Source: Ampullaceana balthica
Taxonomy: Eukaryota; Mollusca; Gastropoda; Lymnaeidae
Assembly: GCA_944989445.1 (NCBI GenBank)
Contig: CALYLW010001391.1
Span: forward strand, 1 to 64,000
Reading direction: 5' to 3'
DNA: 64,000 nucleotides
The translations under genes and the position numbers were made by a program. Below, in pieces: positions 33,401 to 45,735 of the stretch (within the stretch, counting starts at the first letter, position 1; every line of letters begins with the position of its first letter). The notes beneath the pieces are model-generated. The model saw nothing but the letters and a program-made list of their open reading frames with translations, searched no databases and had not been told where the DNA came from.

Positions 33401-33651
33401 AAGATTCCTTAAGGACTTGGAAGTAAACCATCTGTCTAAAGGCGAACCAAAGGCGTTTTTAACACTGGCCTGAGCCTCTGATTAAAAAAATAAATTAATA
33501 TACAATGAACATATTTTAATAACTAAAATTAAAGATTGTATAATCAGCCAACGAAACAATTGCTTCCGATCTTAAAATGGCCCTGAGACGAACATAAGGC
33601 TTTTGATGTATGCAGGTCTTAAACATTTATTCTCTTGAGTAAAACCAATAT

Positions 33652-33863
33652 GGCTCTTTGGCCTTACTATTTAGGAGTGTCCTAGGCTCTTTGGCCTTAC
33701 TATTTAGGAGTGTCCTAGGCTCTTTGGCCTTACTATTTAGGAGTGTCCTAGGCTCTTTGGCCTTACTATTTAGGAGTGTCCTAGGCTCTTTGGCCTTACT
33801 ATTTAGGAGTGTCCTAGGCTCTTTGGCCTTACTATTTAGGAGTGTCCTAGGCTTTTGTTTTGA
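33652..33863. repeat. 33-bp tandem repeat, about 6.4 copies
   Basis: Unit GCTCTTTGGCCTTACTATTT then AGGAGTGTCCTAG. Because 33 is a multiple of three, both strands show repeated 11-residue open frames. These are not supported as genes. Confidence 0.97.
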
Positions 33864-34427
33864 AATAGATGGCCTATGATATTTTGCGCCCGGTTGAAAC
33901 AAGCTATAAAATTGCACCCCTCTCCCCCCTTGTAATTGATTTCTTACCCCCTGTCCACTTATTATAATGTCAACGTTTAGGATCATTCAGGCGCTCGGGG
34001 ACATATATGCTACGACTCTCGCCTCTACTAATGAATCGGACAGATCGCTCATCGAGTCGCTATCAGATTTAAAACAAGCATTGCGAAGCAGTGCAGACAT
34101 GGTGACTTGTGTTTAATTAATAGCTGTCCATCCGTGTTGTCAACCGTTGTCACACTTTCCGTCCAGGTCAATGCAGCGCTTTCCCCCGGGGGCATGTAGT
34201 AGGCAGTAAAGTGTCCACTGATGGGGATGCGGAGATAGGTTGAGTGTGCTCTCTAAGTATGTGCTGGATACTGGATGTGTTACGAAAGAAGGGGAAAAGG
34301 GATGGTGTGCCCTGTTGCCTCACTACTTATCAACCTTCAATGGAATAATAACTACTGGATTGTAACGAGGATCGATGGACCGACCAAACGTATAGTGAGC
34401 AATCGATTGATGAATGGTGTAGTGCGG

Positions 34428-34627
34428 CAGGGGTGGGCAAACTTTTTAGGGCGTGGGCCGCATTAGGAAGAAATGACACATCAAGGGGCCGCACCTTACC
34501 AAAGTTTAGCCTCGATTCAAATACAAACATTCATCTTTAACATAAATGTATTGATTTTTTCGATATTATCGCAGGCCTCAGCGGGCCGCAAAGAACACCG
34601 TAGCGGGCCGTAATTTGCTCACCCCTG
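34428..34627. mobile_element. hAT MITE, about 200 bp
   Basis: Ends CAGGGGTGGGCAAACT and TTTGCTCACCCCTG, with GGGCCGCA sub-end repeats. GTGTAGTG lies on both sides (34417-34424 and 34628-34635), separated from the left end by three extra bases, CGG. Confidence 0.85.
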
Positions 34628-34635
34628 GTGTAGTG

Positions 34636-35544
34636 AGTGAGATATCTTTACGCTGCCAGAAATATTCTAGATCTCTTTTAACTTTTTTTCAACAGCCAAA
34701 CGTTAATCGGGTGAGTGAGGCTGTTTTAATTTCAAATGTTATACCCAAACAAAGGCAAAGGCGATAAATTTAATGACTAGGTGATAAATCTGTATGACGC
34801 AAGCCGTTAGCTTTTCCCGCCTGTTGGTATCTGATACTGTTCCTACCTACGTGTGTCTGGGGACGAATATAGCCGAGTTGTGACATTAACAACAGTACTG
34901 TTCTCGGGCTTGAGCAACGTCACGTCACTGTAGCTAATTGTGTTGCTCCTTAGCTAGCGCGCGTTATTTAATAATAGCCGCTATTGGATTTCCCGCAGCT
35001 CAACCAATGGAGCAATTGTGATACACGTGAATGTGAGAGAAACTAACACTTAGATCAGTTCAGTTCGCACAAACCTGTTTGAGATTGCACGGCCGTATCC
35101 ATCATTACATCTATTAAATGACCAAAAGGAATGGCCGAATCTATTATTTTACCAATCGCAAGGCCGAAACCATCAATTAGCAAATACACCGTGTCAGACA
35201 GAGTCAATTTACGTAAGATGATATACTTATTAGACAATCAACATTCGTGCATTGATTATGATAGTGCAGACCATTATTAGTATGAGATATACCGGACCAA
35301 TAACTTTTTTTAAAGGTCAAATAAACATTCATACTGCTGGACTTCAATAATGTTTGACCGATATATTTGCTGAGCCGAACTAAGACCACAAGGAACTTAT
35401 TACACCATTATTAGTCCTAAATTGGTCCAAGACTAAACCGTTTTTTAAAAAGTATATTTCCCATTTTTATGCCCCTGTCCGAGCGGCTTTCCAGAAAAAT
35501 GGCTTTTGTCCTGGTTTTTCTCCGTCTCAAGTAAACCACTTGAT
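34636..35544. other. No recognisable feature
   Basis: No supported gene or repeat. Confidence 0.4.
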
Positions 35545-36117
35545 GATAATGACTCAGCATAAAATACTTTCACTACTGTTTGGTAAACTTCAGTAATTTA
35601 GTTACTAACTTACACTTTCTTTTCAGTCATCTAGTTAGTGTGCATGGTGCACAGAACACTCAGTTAATACACGTTTATAATTAAAAAAGAAAAATATTTT
35701 ATGTAGTTTAATTTTAATTTTCTTGGTACAACACTTAATACAGTGTAATTCCATGGCTCCCAAATTTTGTGACGTAACATGGCAATAAATAATAGGAACG
35801 TATAATTAATACGTTTAATATATTGGATTAAAACAACTGTACCAGGATATGTATTGAAATATATAAAACGTGAGTATAAATTTAATTTTAATTAAATATT
35901 ATTGGGAAGAAAATACGTTTTTATTTGCATCCTCTATTATCGCTCAATAAGTAACACTGAAATCTGTACTAAGTGACGATAAATCGCGATTCACTTAAGT
36001 CGCGATTACATTAGTATGGTCTCGAACGACCGCGACTTAACGGGGTCGCACTGCATTTGCCCTATTTGATGTAAATTTAGTGTCCTCTTTTTCCATCTGA
36101 CAATGGGGGTAACCCTT
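35545..36117 (-). repeat. Dispersed repeat family C, copy 2, split by a MITE
   Basis: The parts 35545-35740 and 36054-36117 together match 886-1225 in reverse, so the interval 35741-36053 is a later insertion. It shares TGATAATGACTCAG, AACTTCAGTAATTTAGTTAC, GTGCACAGA, CCTATTTGATG and CCATCTGAC with copy 1. Confidence 0.65.
35741..36053. mobile_element. Mariner/Tigger-like MITE
   Basis: Ends CAGTGTAATTCC and GGGGTCGCACTG, flanked by TA on the left and CA on the right (a decayed TA). The comparison of the two family C copies independently gives the same borders. GTCGCGA blocks repeat near the right end. Confidence 0.8.
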
Positions 36118-36794
36118 GTAAGATGTGCTTTTCTTTACGTTATTATGTCAGATGTCAATTTAGACATGTTAAGATAATTTCAAGACCTATAGCTTTCTGG
36201 AGTTATTTATAGTTTTTAGTAGCTTCCAGCGCATTGTTTTGTTATATATGTAAATTGTTTGTGTTTTTTTTGTGATGATTTATTATTAATCACACTCTCT
36301 TTGGCGTAGAGATTTTGTTTGTACTTTGTGAAGACGAAGCCTGCTATAAGTTTAATAGAATACGCTTCAAGTTGCACACGTTATCTCTACTGTTCCAAAC
36401 AAATCGGGGATGTTTCTTTATCTAGATTTTCTATGATAACGGTATAAATACATGGCTGCGTGTTCTTATTGAAAGCTCTCGTATTATTATTATTATGAAT
36501 ATTTGAGAAGTCTGACTGACGTGTTTCCTGTATCATGTTTTCAACGTGTTTGCATACAGACCTCCTTGTTACACATTGGAATGTTCAAGTTCACCTATTA
36601 AAATTTCTTTTAAACTCCAGCCCGTGGCTTGAGTTGAATTAATGTAGAATCGAATCCAATCCTACCACTGAGACTTTGGTGCATGTGGTGCATATCATCT
36701 GCCTGGAGGACCCTGCTCCCATAATAATTTATTGTATTGCATTTAAGTTAAACATATTGCTATCTTTCATCGTTACAACGTTTGAACACTTCAT

Positions 36795-39700
36795 AGCCAC
36801 ACGTCTCGTATCCCCTGGTATAGCCACACGTCTCGTATCCCCTGGTATAGCCACACGTCTCGTATCCCCTGGTATAGCCACACGTCTCGTATCCCTTGGT
36901 ATAGCCACACGTCTCGTATCCCTTGGTATAGCCACACGTCTCGCATCCCCCGGTATAGCCACACGTCTCGCATCCCCTGGTATAGCCACACGTCTCGCAT
37001 CCCCCGGTATAGCCACACGTCTCGTATCCCCTGGTATAGCCACACGTCTCGTATCCCCTGGTATAGCCACACGTCTCGCATCCCCCGGTATAGCCACACG
37101 TCTCGCATCCCCCGGTATAGCCACAAGTCTCGTATCCCCTGGTATAGCCACACGTCTCGTATCCCTTGGTATAGCCACACGTCTCGTATCCCCCGGTATA
37201 GCCACACGTCTCGCATCCCCTGTATAGCCACACGTCTCGTATCCCCTGGTATAGCCACACGTCTCGCATCCCTTGGTATAGCCACACGTCTCGTATCCCC
37301 TGGTATAGCCACACTCTCGCACCCTGGTATAGCCACACGTCTCGCTATCCCCTGGTATAGCCACACGTCTCGTATCCCCTGGTATAGCCACACGTCTCGT
37401 ATCCCCCTGGTATAGCCACAAGTCTCGCATCCCCTGGTATAGCCACAAGTCTCGTATCCCCTGGTATAGCCACACGTCTCGTATCCCCTGTATAGCCACA
37501 GTCTCCATCCCCCCTGGTATAGCCACAAGTCTCGTATCCCCTGGTATAGCCACACGCTCGTACCCCTGTATGCCACGCTCGTATCCCCTGGTATAGCCAC
37601 AAGTCTCGTATCCCCTGTATAGCCACACTCCTATCCCCTGGTATAGCCACAAGTCTCGTATCCCCTGGTATAGCCACACGTCTCGTATCCCCTGGTATAG
37701 CCACACGTCTCGTATCCCCTGGTATAGCCACACGTCTCGCATCCCCTGGTATAGCCACAAGTCTCGTATCCCCGGTATAGCCACAGTCTCGTATCCCCTG
37801 GTATAGCCACAAGTCTCGTATCCCCTGGTATAGCCACAGTCTCGTATCCCCTGGTATAGCCACATGTCTCGTATCCCCTGGTATAGCCACAAGTCTCGTA
37901 TCCCCTGGTATAGCCACAAGTCTCACATCCCCTGGTATAGCCACAAGTCTCGTATCGCTCTGGTATAGCCACACGTCTCGTATCCCGCTGGTATGAAAAA
38001 GCCACACGGAAACTACTTCGTATCCCTTGGTATAGCCTACTCCAGTCTCGTAATCCCTGCCCCTGGTATAGCCACAAGTCTCGCATCTCACGCCCTGTAT
38101 ACATGCCACAGACAAAGAAAAGATAGTCTCGTACATCCCCTGGTATAGCCACATGTCTGTCTCGTCTCGTATCCCCTGGTATACGAAGGCCACAATGTGT
38201 CTTGTCTCGTCTCGTAATGTCCTCACCCTGGTATAGCCACCAGTCAAGTCTCGACATATCGCCTGGTATAGCCACAGAGTCCTCACTCATCCCCTGGTAT
38301 AGCCACACGTCCGGTATCCTCGCGTGTAAGAGTTAAGACAGCACAGAAGTCTCGTATCCCCTGGTAGTATGGCCACGACGTCTCGTATCCTTGGTATACC
38401 CGCACAGCTCTCGCATCCTTGGTATATAAGGGCCGAATATAGGGCCACAAGTCTACGTACCCCTGGTATAGCCACACTCGTATCCCCCGGGTATAGCACA
38501 ACGTCTCGCATCCCTTGGTATAGCCACAGTCTCGTATCCCCCTGGTATAGCCGACCAAGTCTGTATCCCTTGGTATCGCCACGCACGTCTGCATCCCTTG
38601 GGTATAGCCACAAAGTCTGTACATCCCCCGGTATAGCCACACGTGCATCGCATCCGCCGAGTATAGCCACAATGTCTCGTATCCTCCTTGGTAATATAGC
38701 GCACAACGTCTCGTATCCCTGGTATAAAGAGCCACACGTCTCGCTTCCCCGGTCTAGCGATTCAACGTCTCGTATCCCTGGTATCAGGCCACACGTGCCT
38801 CGCATCCCCGTATAATCGCCGCCGTCGGTTGGGGTCATCGCGTAGGTATAGCCAAAGCCAATAACCACAACGTCTCGTATCCCACCTGGTAGTAGCCTAC
38901 ATGACGTCTCGTATTCCGCACCCTGGTATAGCCACACGTCTCGCATCCCTTGGTATAGCCACAAGTCTCGGCATCCCTCCCCGTGGGGTATAAGAGCCTC
39001 ACGTCTCGCATCCCCGGTATATAGAAGAGCCGACACGTCTCGCATCCCCGGTATAGCCACAAGGCTCTCGTAATTATATCCCCTCCTCACGCCCCTAGGT
39101 AGTGAGGCAGGAACCACATGCAAAGTAGCGTCTCGTATCCCTCTGGTATAGCCACACGTACACTCGTATCCCCTGGTATAGCCCAAGTCTCGATCCCCTG
39201 GTATAGCCACAAGTCTCGTATCCCCTGTATAGCCACACGTCTCGTATCCCCTGGTATAGCCACACGTCTCGTATCCCCTGGTATAGCCACAAGTCTCCAT
39301 CCCTGGTATAGCCACAGTCTCGTATCCCCTGGTATAGCCACAAGTCTCGTATCCCTGGTATAGCCACAAGTCTCGTATCCCCTGGTATAGCCACACGTCT
39401 CGTATCCCCTGGTATAGCCACAGTCTCGTATCCCTGGTATAGCCACAGTCTCGTATCCCCTGGTATAGCCACAAGTCTCGCATCCCCTGGTATAGCCACA
39501 CGTCTCGTATCCCCTGGTATAGCCACACGTCTCGTATCCCCTGGTATAGCCACACGTCTCGTATCCCCTGGTATAGCCACACGTCTCGCATCCCTGGTAT
39601 AGCCACAGTCTCGTATCCCCTGGTATAGCCACAAGTCTCGTATCCCCTGGTATAGCCACAAGTCTCTATCCCCTGGTATAGCCACAAGTCTCGTATCCCC

Positions 39701-41354
39701 TGGTATAGCCACATGTCTCGTATCCCCTGGTATAGCCACATGTCTCGTATCCCCTGGTATAGCCACAAGTCTCACATCCCCTGGTATAGCCACAAGTCTC
39801 GCATCCCCTGGTATAGCCACAAGTCTCGTATCCCCTGGTATAGCCACAAGTCTCGTATCCCCTGGTATAGCCACACGTCTCGTATCCCCTTGGTATAGCC
39901 ACACGTCTCGCATCCCTTGGTATAGCCACAAGTCTCGCATCCCTTGGTATAGCCACAAGTCTCACATCCCCTGGTATAGCCACACGTCTCGTATCCCCTG
40001 GTATAGCCACACGTCTCGCATCCCTTGGTATAGCCACAAGTCTCGTATCCCCTGGTATAGCCACAAGTCTCACATCCCCTGGTATAGCCACACGTCTCGT
40101 ATCCCCCGGTATAGCCACACGTCTCGTATCCCTTGGTATAGCCACACGTCTCGTATCCCTTGGTATAGCCACAAGTCTCGCATCCCTTGGTATAGCCACA
40201 AGTCTCGTATCCCCTGGTATAGCCACACGTCTCGTATCCCCCGGTATAGCCACACGTCTCGCATCCCTTGGTATAGCCACAAGTCTCGTATCCCCTGGTA
40301 TAGCCACACGTCTCGTATCCCTTGGTATAGCCACACGTCTCGCATCCCTTGGTATAGCCACAAGTCTCGCATCCCCCGGTATAGCCACACGTCTCGCATC
40401 CCCCGGTATAGCCACAAGTCTCGTATCCCCTGGTATAGCCACACGTCTCGTATCCCCTGGTATAGCCACACGTCTCGCATCCCCCGGTATAGCCACACGT
40501 CTCGTATCCCCTGGTATAGCCACACGTCTCGCATCCCCCGGTATAGCCACACGTCTCGCATCCCCCGGTATAGCCACAAGTGTCGTATCCCCTGGTATAG
40601 CCACACGTCTCGTATCCCCTGGTATAGCCACACGTCTCGCATCCCTTGGTATAGCCACAAGTCTCGCATCCCTTGGTATAGCCACACGTCTCGCATCCCC
40701 CGGTATAGCCACACGTCTCGCATCCCCCGGTATAGCCACACGTCTCGCATCCCCCGGTATAGCCACAAGTGTCGTATCCCCTGGTATAGCCACACGTCTC
40801 GCATCCCCCGGTATAGCCACACGTCTCGCATCCCCCGGTATAGCCACACGTCTCGCATCCCCCGGTATAGCCACAAGTGTCGTATCCCCTGGTATAGCCA
40901 CACGTCTCGTATCCCCTGGTATAGCCACACGTCTCGCATCCCTTGGTATAGCCACAAGTCTCGCATCCCTTGGTATAGCCACACGTCTCGCATCCCCCGG
41001 TATAGCCACACGTCTCGCATCCCCTGGTATAGCCACACGTCTCGTATCCCTTGGTATAGCCACACGTCTCGTATCCCCTGGTATAGCCACACGTCTCGTA
41101 TCCCCTGGTATAGCCACACGTCTCGCATCCCCCGGTATAGCCACACGTCTCGTATCCCCTGGTATAGCCACACGTCTCGCATCCCCCGGTATAGCCACAA
41201 GTCTCACATCCCCTGGTATAGCCACACGTCTCGTATCCCCTGGTATAGCCACACGTCTCGTATCCCCTGGTATAGCCACAAGTCTCACATCCCCTGGTAT
41301 AGCCACAAGTCTCGCATCCCCTGGTATAGCCACAAGTTTCGTATCCCCTGGTAT
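36795..41354. repeat. 27-bp minisatellite, about 169 copies
   Basis: Unit TAGCCACACGTCTCGTATCC followed by CCTGGTA. Frequent variant positions are CAC/CAA before GTCTC, CGTATCC/CGCATCC/CACATCC, and CCTGG/CTTGG/CCCGG. The length is divisible by three, and all minus-strand frames plus one plus-strand frame stay open, giving hypothetical proteins of up to 580 residues with 9-residue repeats (for example GDTRRVAIP). These have no flanking unique domain and are not believed to be genes. The array is clean at 36795-37290 and 39380-41354 and disturbed between. Confidence 0.97.
37290..39375. repeat. Disturbed centre of the 27-bp array
   Basis: Units show frequent 1-base losses from 37290, and from about 37960 to 39150 random 1-10 base insertions and deletions within recognisable units (for example CCACGACGTCTCG). 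Then they return to order. Clean units on both sides suggest a poorly resolved consensus and not true decay. Confidence 0.75.
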
Positions 41355-42655
41355 GCCATTGTCAAAGAAACTCAGTGACACGTGTGACGGTTCACAAGAC
41401 CATGTCAATCAATGGAGGTGCTGTGTTTGCACCCTTTCTGCAACCAGTCGTGTTGTTAGTTGACGTAGTGTGGTGCCAGTTCAACCTAGAAATGGCTGAT
41501 GGTGTCTTCGCATTCATTCCAGTTCAACTCCAGCTCCACGCCCCACCTCTATATAGGTTTTGTTAGCATTAAAATAGTATAGGTGACTACTGCATATTTA
41601 GAAGAATCCATCACTATATACTTTTTTTCTTCTCTTTGTGTGCGTGTACCTTAACGAAAGAGGTTTTCTTTTTGAAACAAAATGTTACGGCATAAATGTG
41701 TGTGTTTGTGTGTCTGTGTGTTGTAATTTTATTATTTGTACATGTGTACATGACATAGTTTTCTGATCGATGGATTTCATTCATCACTTCATGTTACATG
41801 CTCTGTCCCATCAAATTAATACAACTCTCGTCAAGGAATATGACATACTTCATCATTTTGCCCGTTGTCACATCGTCTCTTAGATAATGGAGAGGATAGG
41901 AGTTGTATTACAATGAAAAACATTCTCATAGCCACAATGAAATGTGTCTGGGGGTTCATAAAAGCACTGAAACGTCAATGTTATGGACACAGAAAGCGAG
42001 TCGTGTCACACCAACATAACTGGTAATATCAACCCACAACACAACTACCTTCAATTGAAAAACTGCTTGAAGTAAAATGAATAATAACGTCTAGAGATGT
42101 GAGAAATATCCCAAGTCGTTTTATCACAGACACCTAAGATTTGTAAGATTGATCAGGGCTGATTCATTCCGTAAGGTCAAGACCACGCGGTTTGAAGCTG
42201 TTTCATTCAACCCCTTTATATTGCAGATGGAACCCTGGGCTTTCAGGCACTTTAAAACTAAAAATTATTTATTAATATCAGAGCCATCAATCGTTGCAAA
42301 ATCGTATGGGTATCAAAGACGTGAAATTGAATGGAAAAAAAAAGATTTGGGGGACCCCCACCCTTTCCCCCACCCAGAATGATTGGATGTTATGAGTTCA
42401 AATCTATATAGCATTTTCATAAGGGTTATCAAGTTTTTTGTGTACTAAGTTTGTTTCAGATCCATATTAATGTTGAAAATTTTATTTATATAGCTCCGGT
42501 CCTAATTGGTGCATTATATAAAGTTAAAACCTACTTTACTTTTTGTAAATAATATGTAAGGCGTCAGCCTATGCAATTTCAGCTTTATATCTGCACACGA
42601 GAAGGTGGAGAAAGTGCGTATGTAAAAATGGCCTTTATGAGCCCCAGGGCAATAG
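41355..42655. other. No recognisable gene between arrays
   Basis: Unique sequence with a TGTGTGTGT tract near 41700. The short open frames at 41375 and 42149 have no recognisable domain. Confidence 0.4.
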
Positions 42656-42815
42656 CCGTGGCCCCAAGCGGTGGCCCCAAGCGGTGGCCCCAAGCCGTGG
42701 CCCCAAGCGGTGGCCCCAAGCCGTGGCCCCAAGCCGTGGCCCCAAGCCGTGTCCCCAAGCGGTGGCCCCAAGCCGTGGCCCCAAGCGGTGGCCCCAAGCC
42801 GTGCCCCAAGCGGTT
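42656..42815. repeat. 13-bp minisatellite, about 12 copies
   Basis: Units GGCCCCAAGCGGT and GGCCCCAAGCCGT alternate irregularly. GC-rich, unlike its AT-rich surroundings. Confidence 0.95.
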
Positions 42816-42840
42816 CGTCATGTAAAGTTCAAACCCTCTT

Positions 42841-44265
42841 AGCTGTTGGAAGTAAGCTGTCAAGATCGAGTCTGTTGGAAGTAAGCTGTCAAGATCGAGT
42901 CTGTTGGAAGTAAGCTGTCAAGATCGAGTCTGTTGGAAGTAAGCTGTCAAGATCGAGTCTGTTGGAAGTAAGCTGTCAAGATCGAGTCTGTTGGAAGTAA
43001 GCTGTCAAGATCGAGTCTGTTGGAAGTAAGCTGTCAAGATCGAGTCTGTTGGAAGTAAGCTGTCAAGATCGAGTCTGTTGAAAGTAAGCTGTCAAGATCG
43101 AGTCTGTTCGAAGTAAGCTGTCAAGATCGAGTCTGTTGGAAGTAAGCTGTCAAGATCGAGTCTGTTGGAAGTAAGCTGTCAAGATCGAGTCTGTTGGAAG
43201 TAAGCTGTCAAGATCGAGTCTGTTGGAAGTAAGCTGTCAAGATCGAGTCTGTTGGAAGTAAGCTGTCAAGATCGAGTCTGTTGGAAGTAAGCTGTCAAGA
43301 TCGAGTCTGTTGAAAGTAAGCTGTCAAGATCGAGTCTGTTCGAAGTAAGCTGTCAAGATCGAGTCTGTTGAAAGTAAGCTGTCAAGATCGAGTCTGTTGA
43401 AAGTAAGCTGTCAAGATCGAGTCTGTTGAAAGTAAGCTGTCAAGATCGAGTCTGTTGAAAGTAAGCGGTCAAGATCGAGTCTGTTGAAAGTAAGCTGTCA
43501 AGATCGAGTCTGTTGAAAGTAAGCTGTCAAGATCGAGTCTGTTGAAAGTAAGCTGTCAAGATCGAGTCTGTTCGAAGTAAACTGTCAAGATCGAGTCTGT
43601 TGGAAGTAAGCTGTCAAGATCGAGTCTGTTGAAAGTAAGCTGTCAAGATCGAGTCTGTTCAAAGTAAGCTGTCAAGATCGAGTCTGTTCAAAGTAAGCTG
43701 TCAAGATCGAGTCTGTTGAAAGTAAGCTGTCAAGATCGAGTCTGTTGAAAGTAAGCTGTCAAGATCGAGTCTGTTGAAAGTAAGCGGTCAAGATCGAGTC
43801 TGTTGAAAGTAAGCTGTCAAGATCGAGTCTGTTGAAAGTAAGCTGTCAAGATCGAGTCTGTTGAAAGTAAGCTATCAAGATCGAGTCTGTTCGAAGTAAA
43901 CTGTCAAGATCGAGTCTGTTGGAAGTAAGCTGTCAAGATCGAGTCTGTTGAAAGTAAGCTGTCAAGATCGAGTCTGTTCAAAGTAAGCTGTCAAGATCGA
44001 GTCTGTTGAAAGTAAGCTGTCAAGATCGAGTCTGTTCAAAGTAAGCTGTCAAGATCGAGTCTGTTGAAAGTAAGCTGTCAAGATCGAGTCTGTTGAAAGT
44101 AAGCGGTCAAGATCGATTCTGTTGATAGTAAGCGGTCAAGATCGAGTCTGTTGAAAGTAAGCTGTCAAGATCGAGTCTGTTGAAAGTAAGCTGTCAAGAT
44201 CGAGTCTGTTGAAAGTAAGCTGTCACGATCGAGTGTGTTGATAGTAAGCTGTCAAGATCGAGTCT
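42841..44265. repeat. 29-bp minisatellite, about 49 copies
   Basis: Unit CTGTTGGAAGTAAGCTGTCA followed by AGATCGAGT. The first third is almost all TTGGAA. Later copies are TTGAAA, TTCGAA or TTCAAA, with rarer AAGCGGTC and AAACTGTC marks. Mark positions 43461/43780 and 43571/43890 are both 319 bp (11 units) apart, showing a higher-order duplication. Confidence 0.97.
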
Positions 44266-45660
44266 GCCGAAATTCAGCCTCTATCTACAGGGAGGATTAG
44301 GATGTTGGAGAATTAGTAATGGGCGACCGACGGCTTTACTTTCTATTGGCAGAGAAGGAATGATTATAAATCGATTGTTTTACTGCTCTCTTTAAAAAAT
44401 AAATGTTGCAATTTATATATATTGCAATGTCCGTCCATTAAATCAGCCTACTTTGTTTTTCTGCCGTTTGTCCATTTCGTCTGTAGACAAATACAAATAC
44501 CGGTAAGTCCAAGATGTAAGTGAACCCTTTACTTTATCAGTTATTGTGTTCATGTTAGTTTGAGGACGGCTGAGATTATAAAAGTCTCTTTCAATAAGTT
44601 CCTACAACAAACTTTAAAGTTTAGACAGAAGAGGTGCAGTGTTTAGAATGAACTGAATATTCCCAATGGATTACCAAGTTAGTTTATTAATTCCCCCTTT
44701 TTACCCCCTAATTTTGCTTACGATTCCGGTATATACATGACACATGAAAACATTTCTACCTTTTTAGAGGTCTCTAATGAAAATATCCCAGGTATCTAGA
44801 TTGTACCTGTATGAGTTGGTGTGAAACAATATAGAATAGGTTGACATTTACAGGAATACAACCCACTAATGGAAGAGCCTATGTCGTGTGATATATCAAA
44901 CACGTCAGACAATGGCATGAATGTGGAGACAGTCGATTGTAACGTGGTGTCCCAGGCCAGGGATTGCCAAATTGTTCTCACATGACGAACCATGCACTTT
45001 TCTGTGCGTAGGGACGGGTGCACTTATGATCTCCGACTGAGCTAAAACTTTGTACACTGACCTACCCCAGTTGAAATGTGAAATCTTAAACACCTATTGG
45101 TCACCAGCGACCGCTGCGGAAAGTTCTGGAATGGATAGTGTAAGGAGCGTGACGTTTTCTCTCCCGTGTTTTCTTGTACCTGCTAACTTGTTCTCCTTAA
45201 CTTCAGTCTTAACACATTTTAAATAACAAGCCCTTTGAGTTGTTTTTTTAAATTGGTTAATACACGCTATTTTTGTTATAAGTTTCAAATCACTATCTGT
45301 GACACCCTCTTGCATATCCCAGGTCTGATAAGGGCAAATTTGAAAGAGACAACAAAACACCACAGAGTTGTTAAAGTAATAAGACCAAAATAGAGCTTGT
45401 CCCGTAACCTGACAAATAAAAAATTGGACATGCGCGAACGTTGGCATAGCCGAAAGTTCGTGCTATGTAACATAATAGCTGTGATTTAGTTATAGAAATG
45501 TAATGCCTTGCATAAAAAAAAATTATTATGTTTCTACGAGCAACCAAGCCCGTCCAAGGACGTTCCGCCATCGTTCGGTGGCATGTTGTAACTCCCCTTC
45601 AACAGCCGTCTCGACCGACATACATGTGCATCACGTCAAAAATACTATTCATTATAGTTA
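44266..45660. other. No recognisable gene
   Basis: Several minus-strand open frames (44796-45571) have no recognisable domains or splice support. I do not call them. Confidence 0.4.
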
Positions 45661-45661
45661 A

Positions 45662-45735
45662 AATAAATAACTCGTAAAAACAGAGCTTTTGACTATAAAT
45701 CCCAAAGCGCATAACTCAAAATAAAGTATTGGAAG
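45662..45735 (+). mobile_element. Family A head fragment, diverged
   Basis: AACTCGTAAAAACAGAG, then TTTTGACTATAAATCCCAAA and ATAAAGTATTGG. Only the head is preserved. Confidence 0.6.

Noticed and set aside
33627..33986. Repeat protein in the 33-bp array
   Set aside because: Minisatellite translation with no flanking domain.
36729..41408. Very long open reading frames with 9-residue repeats on both strands
   Set aside because: They are translations of the 27-bp minisatellite, open in several frames at once, with no unique domain or start context.
42571..42913. Pro/Trp-rich frames across the 13-bp repeat
   Set aside because: Open on both strands because of the repeat; no gene evidence.
42841..44265. 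CRISPR-like array of 29-bp repeats
   Set aside because: Units abut directly without spacers.
44796..45571. Group of minus-strand open frames
   Set aside because: They overlap in different frames and none has coding character or splice support.
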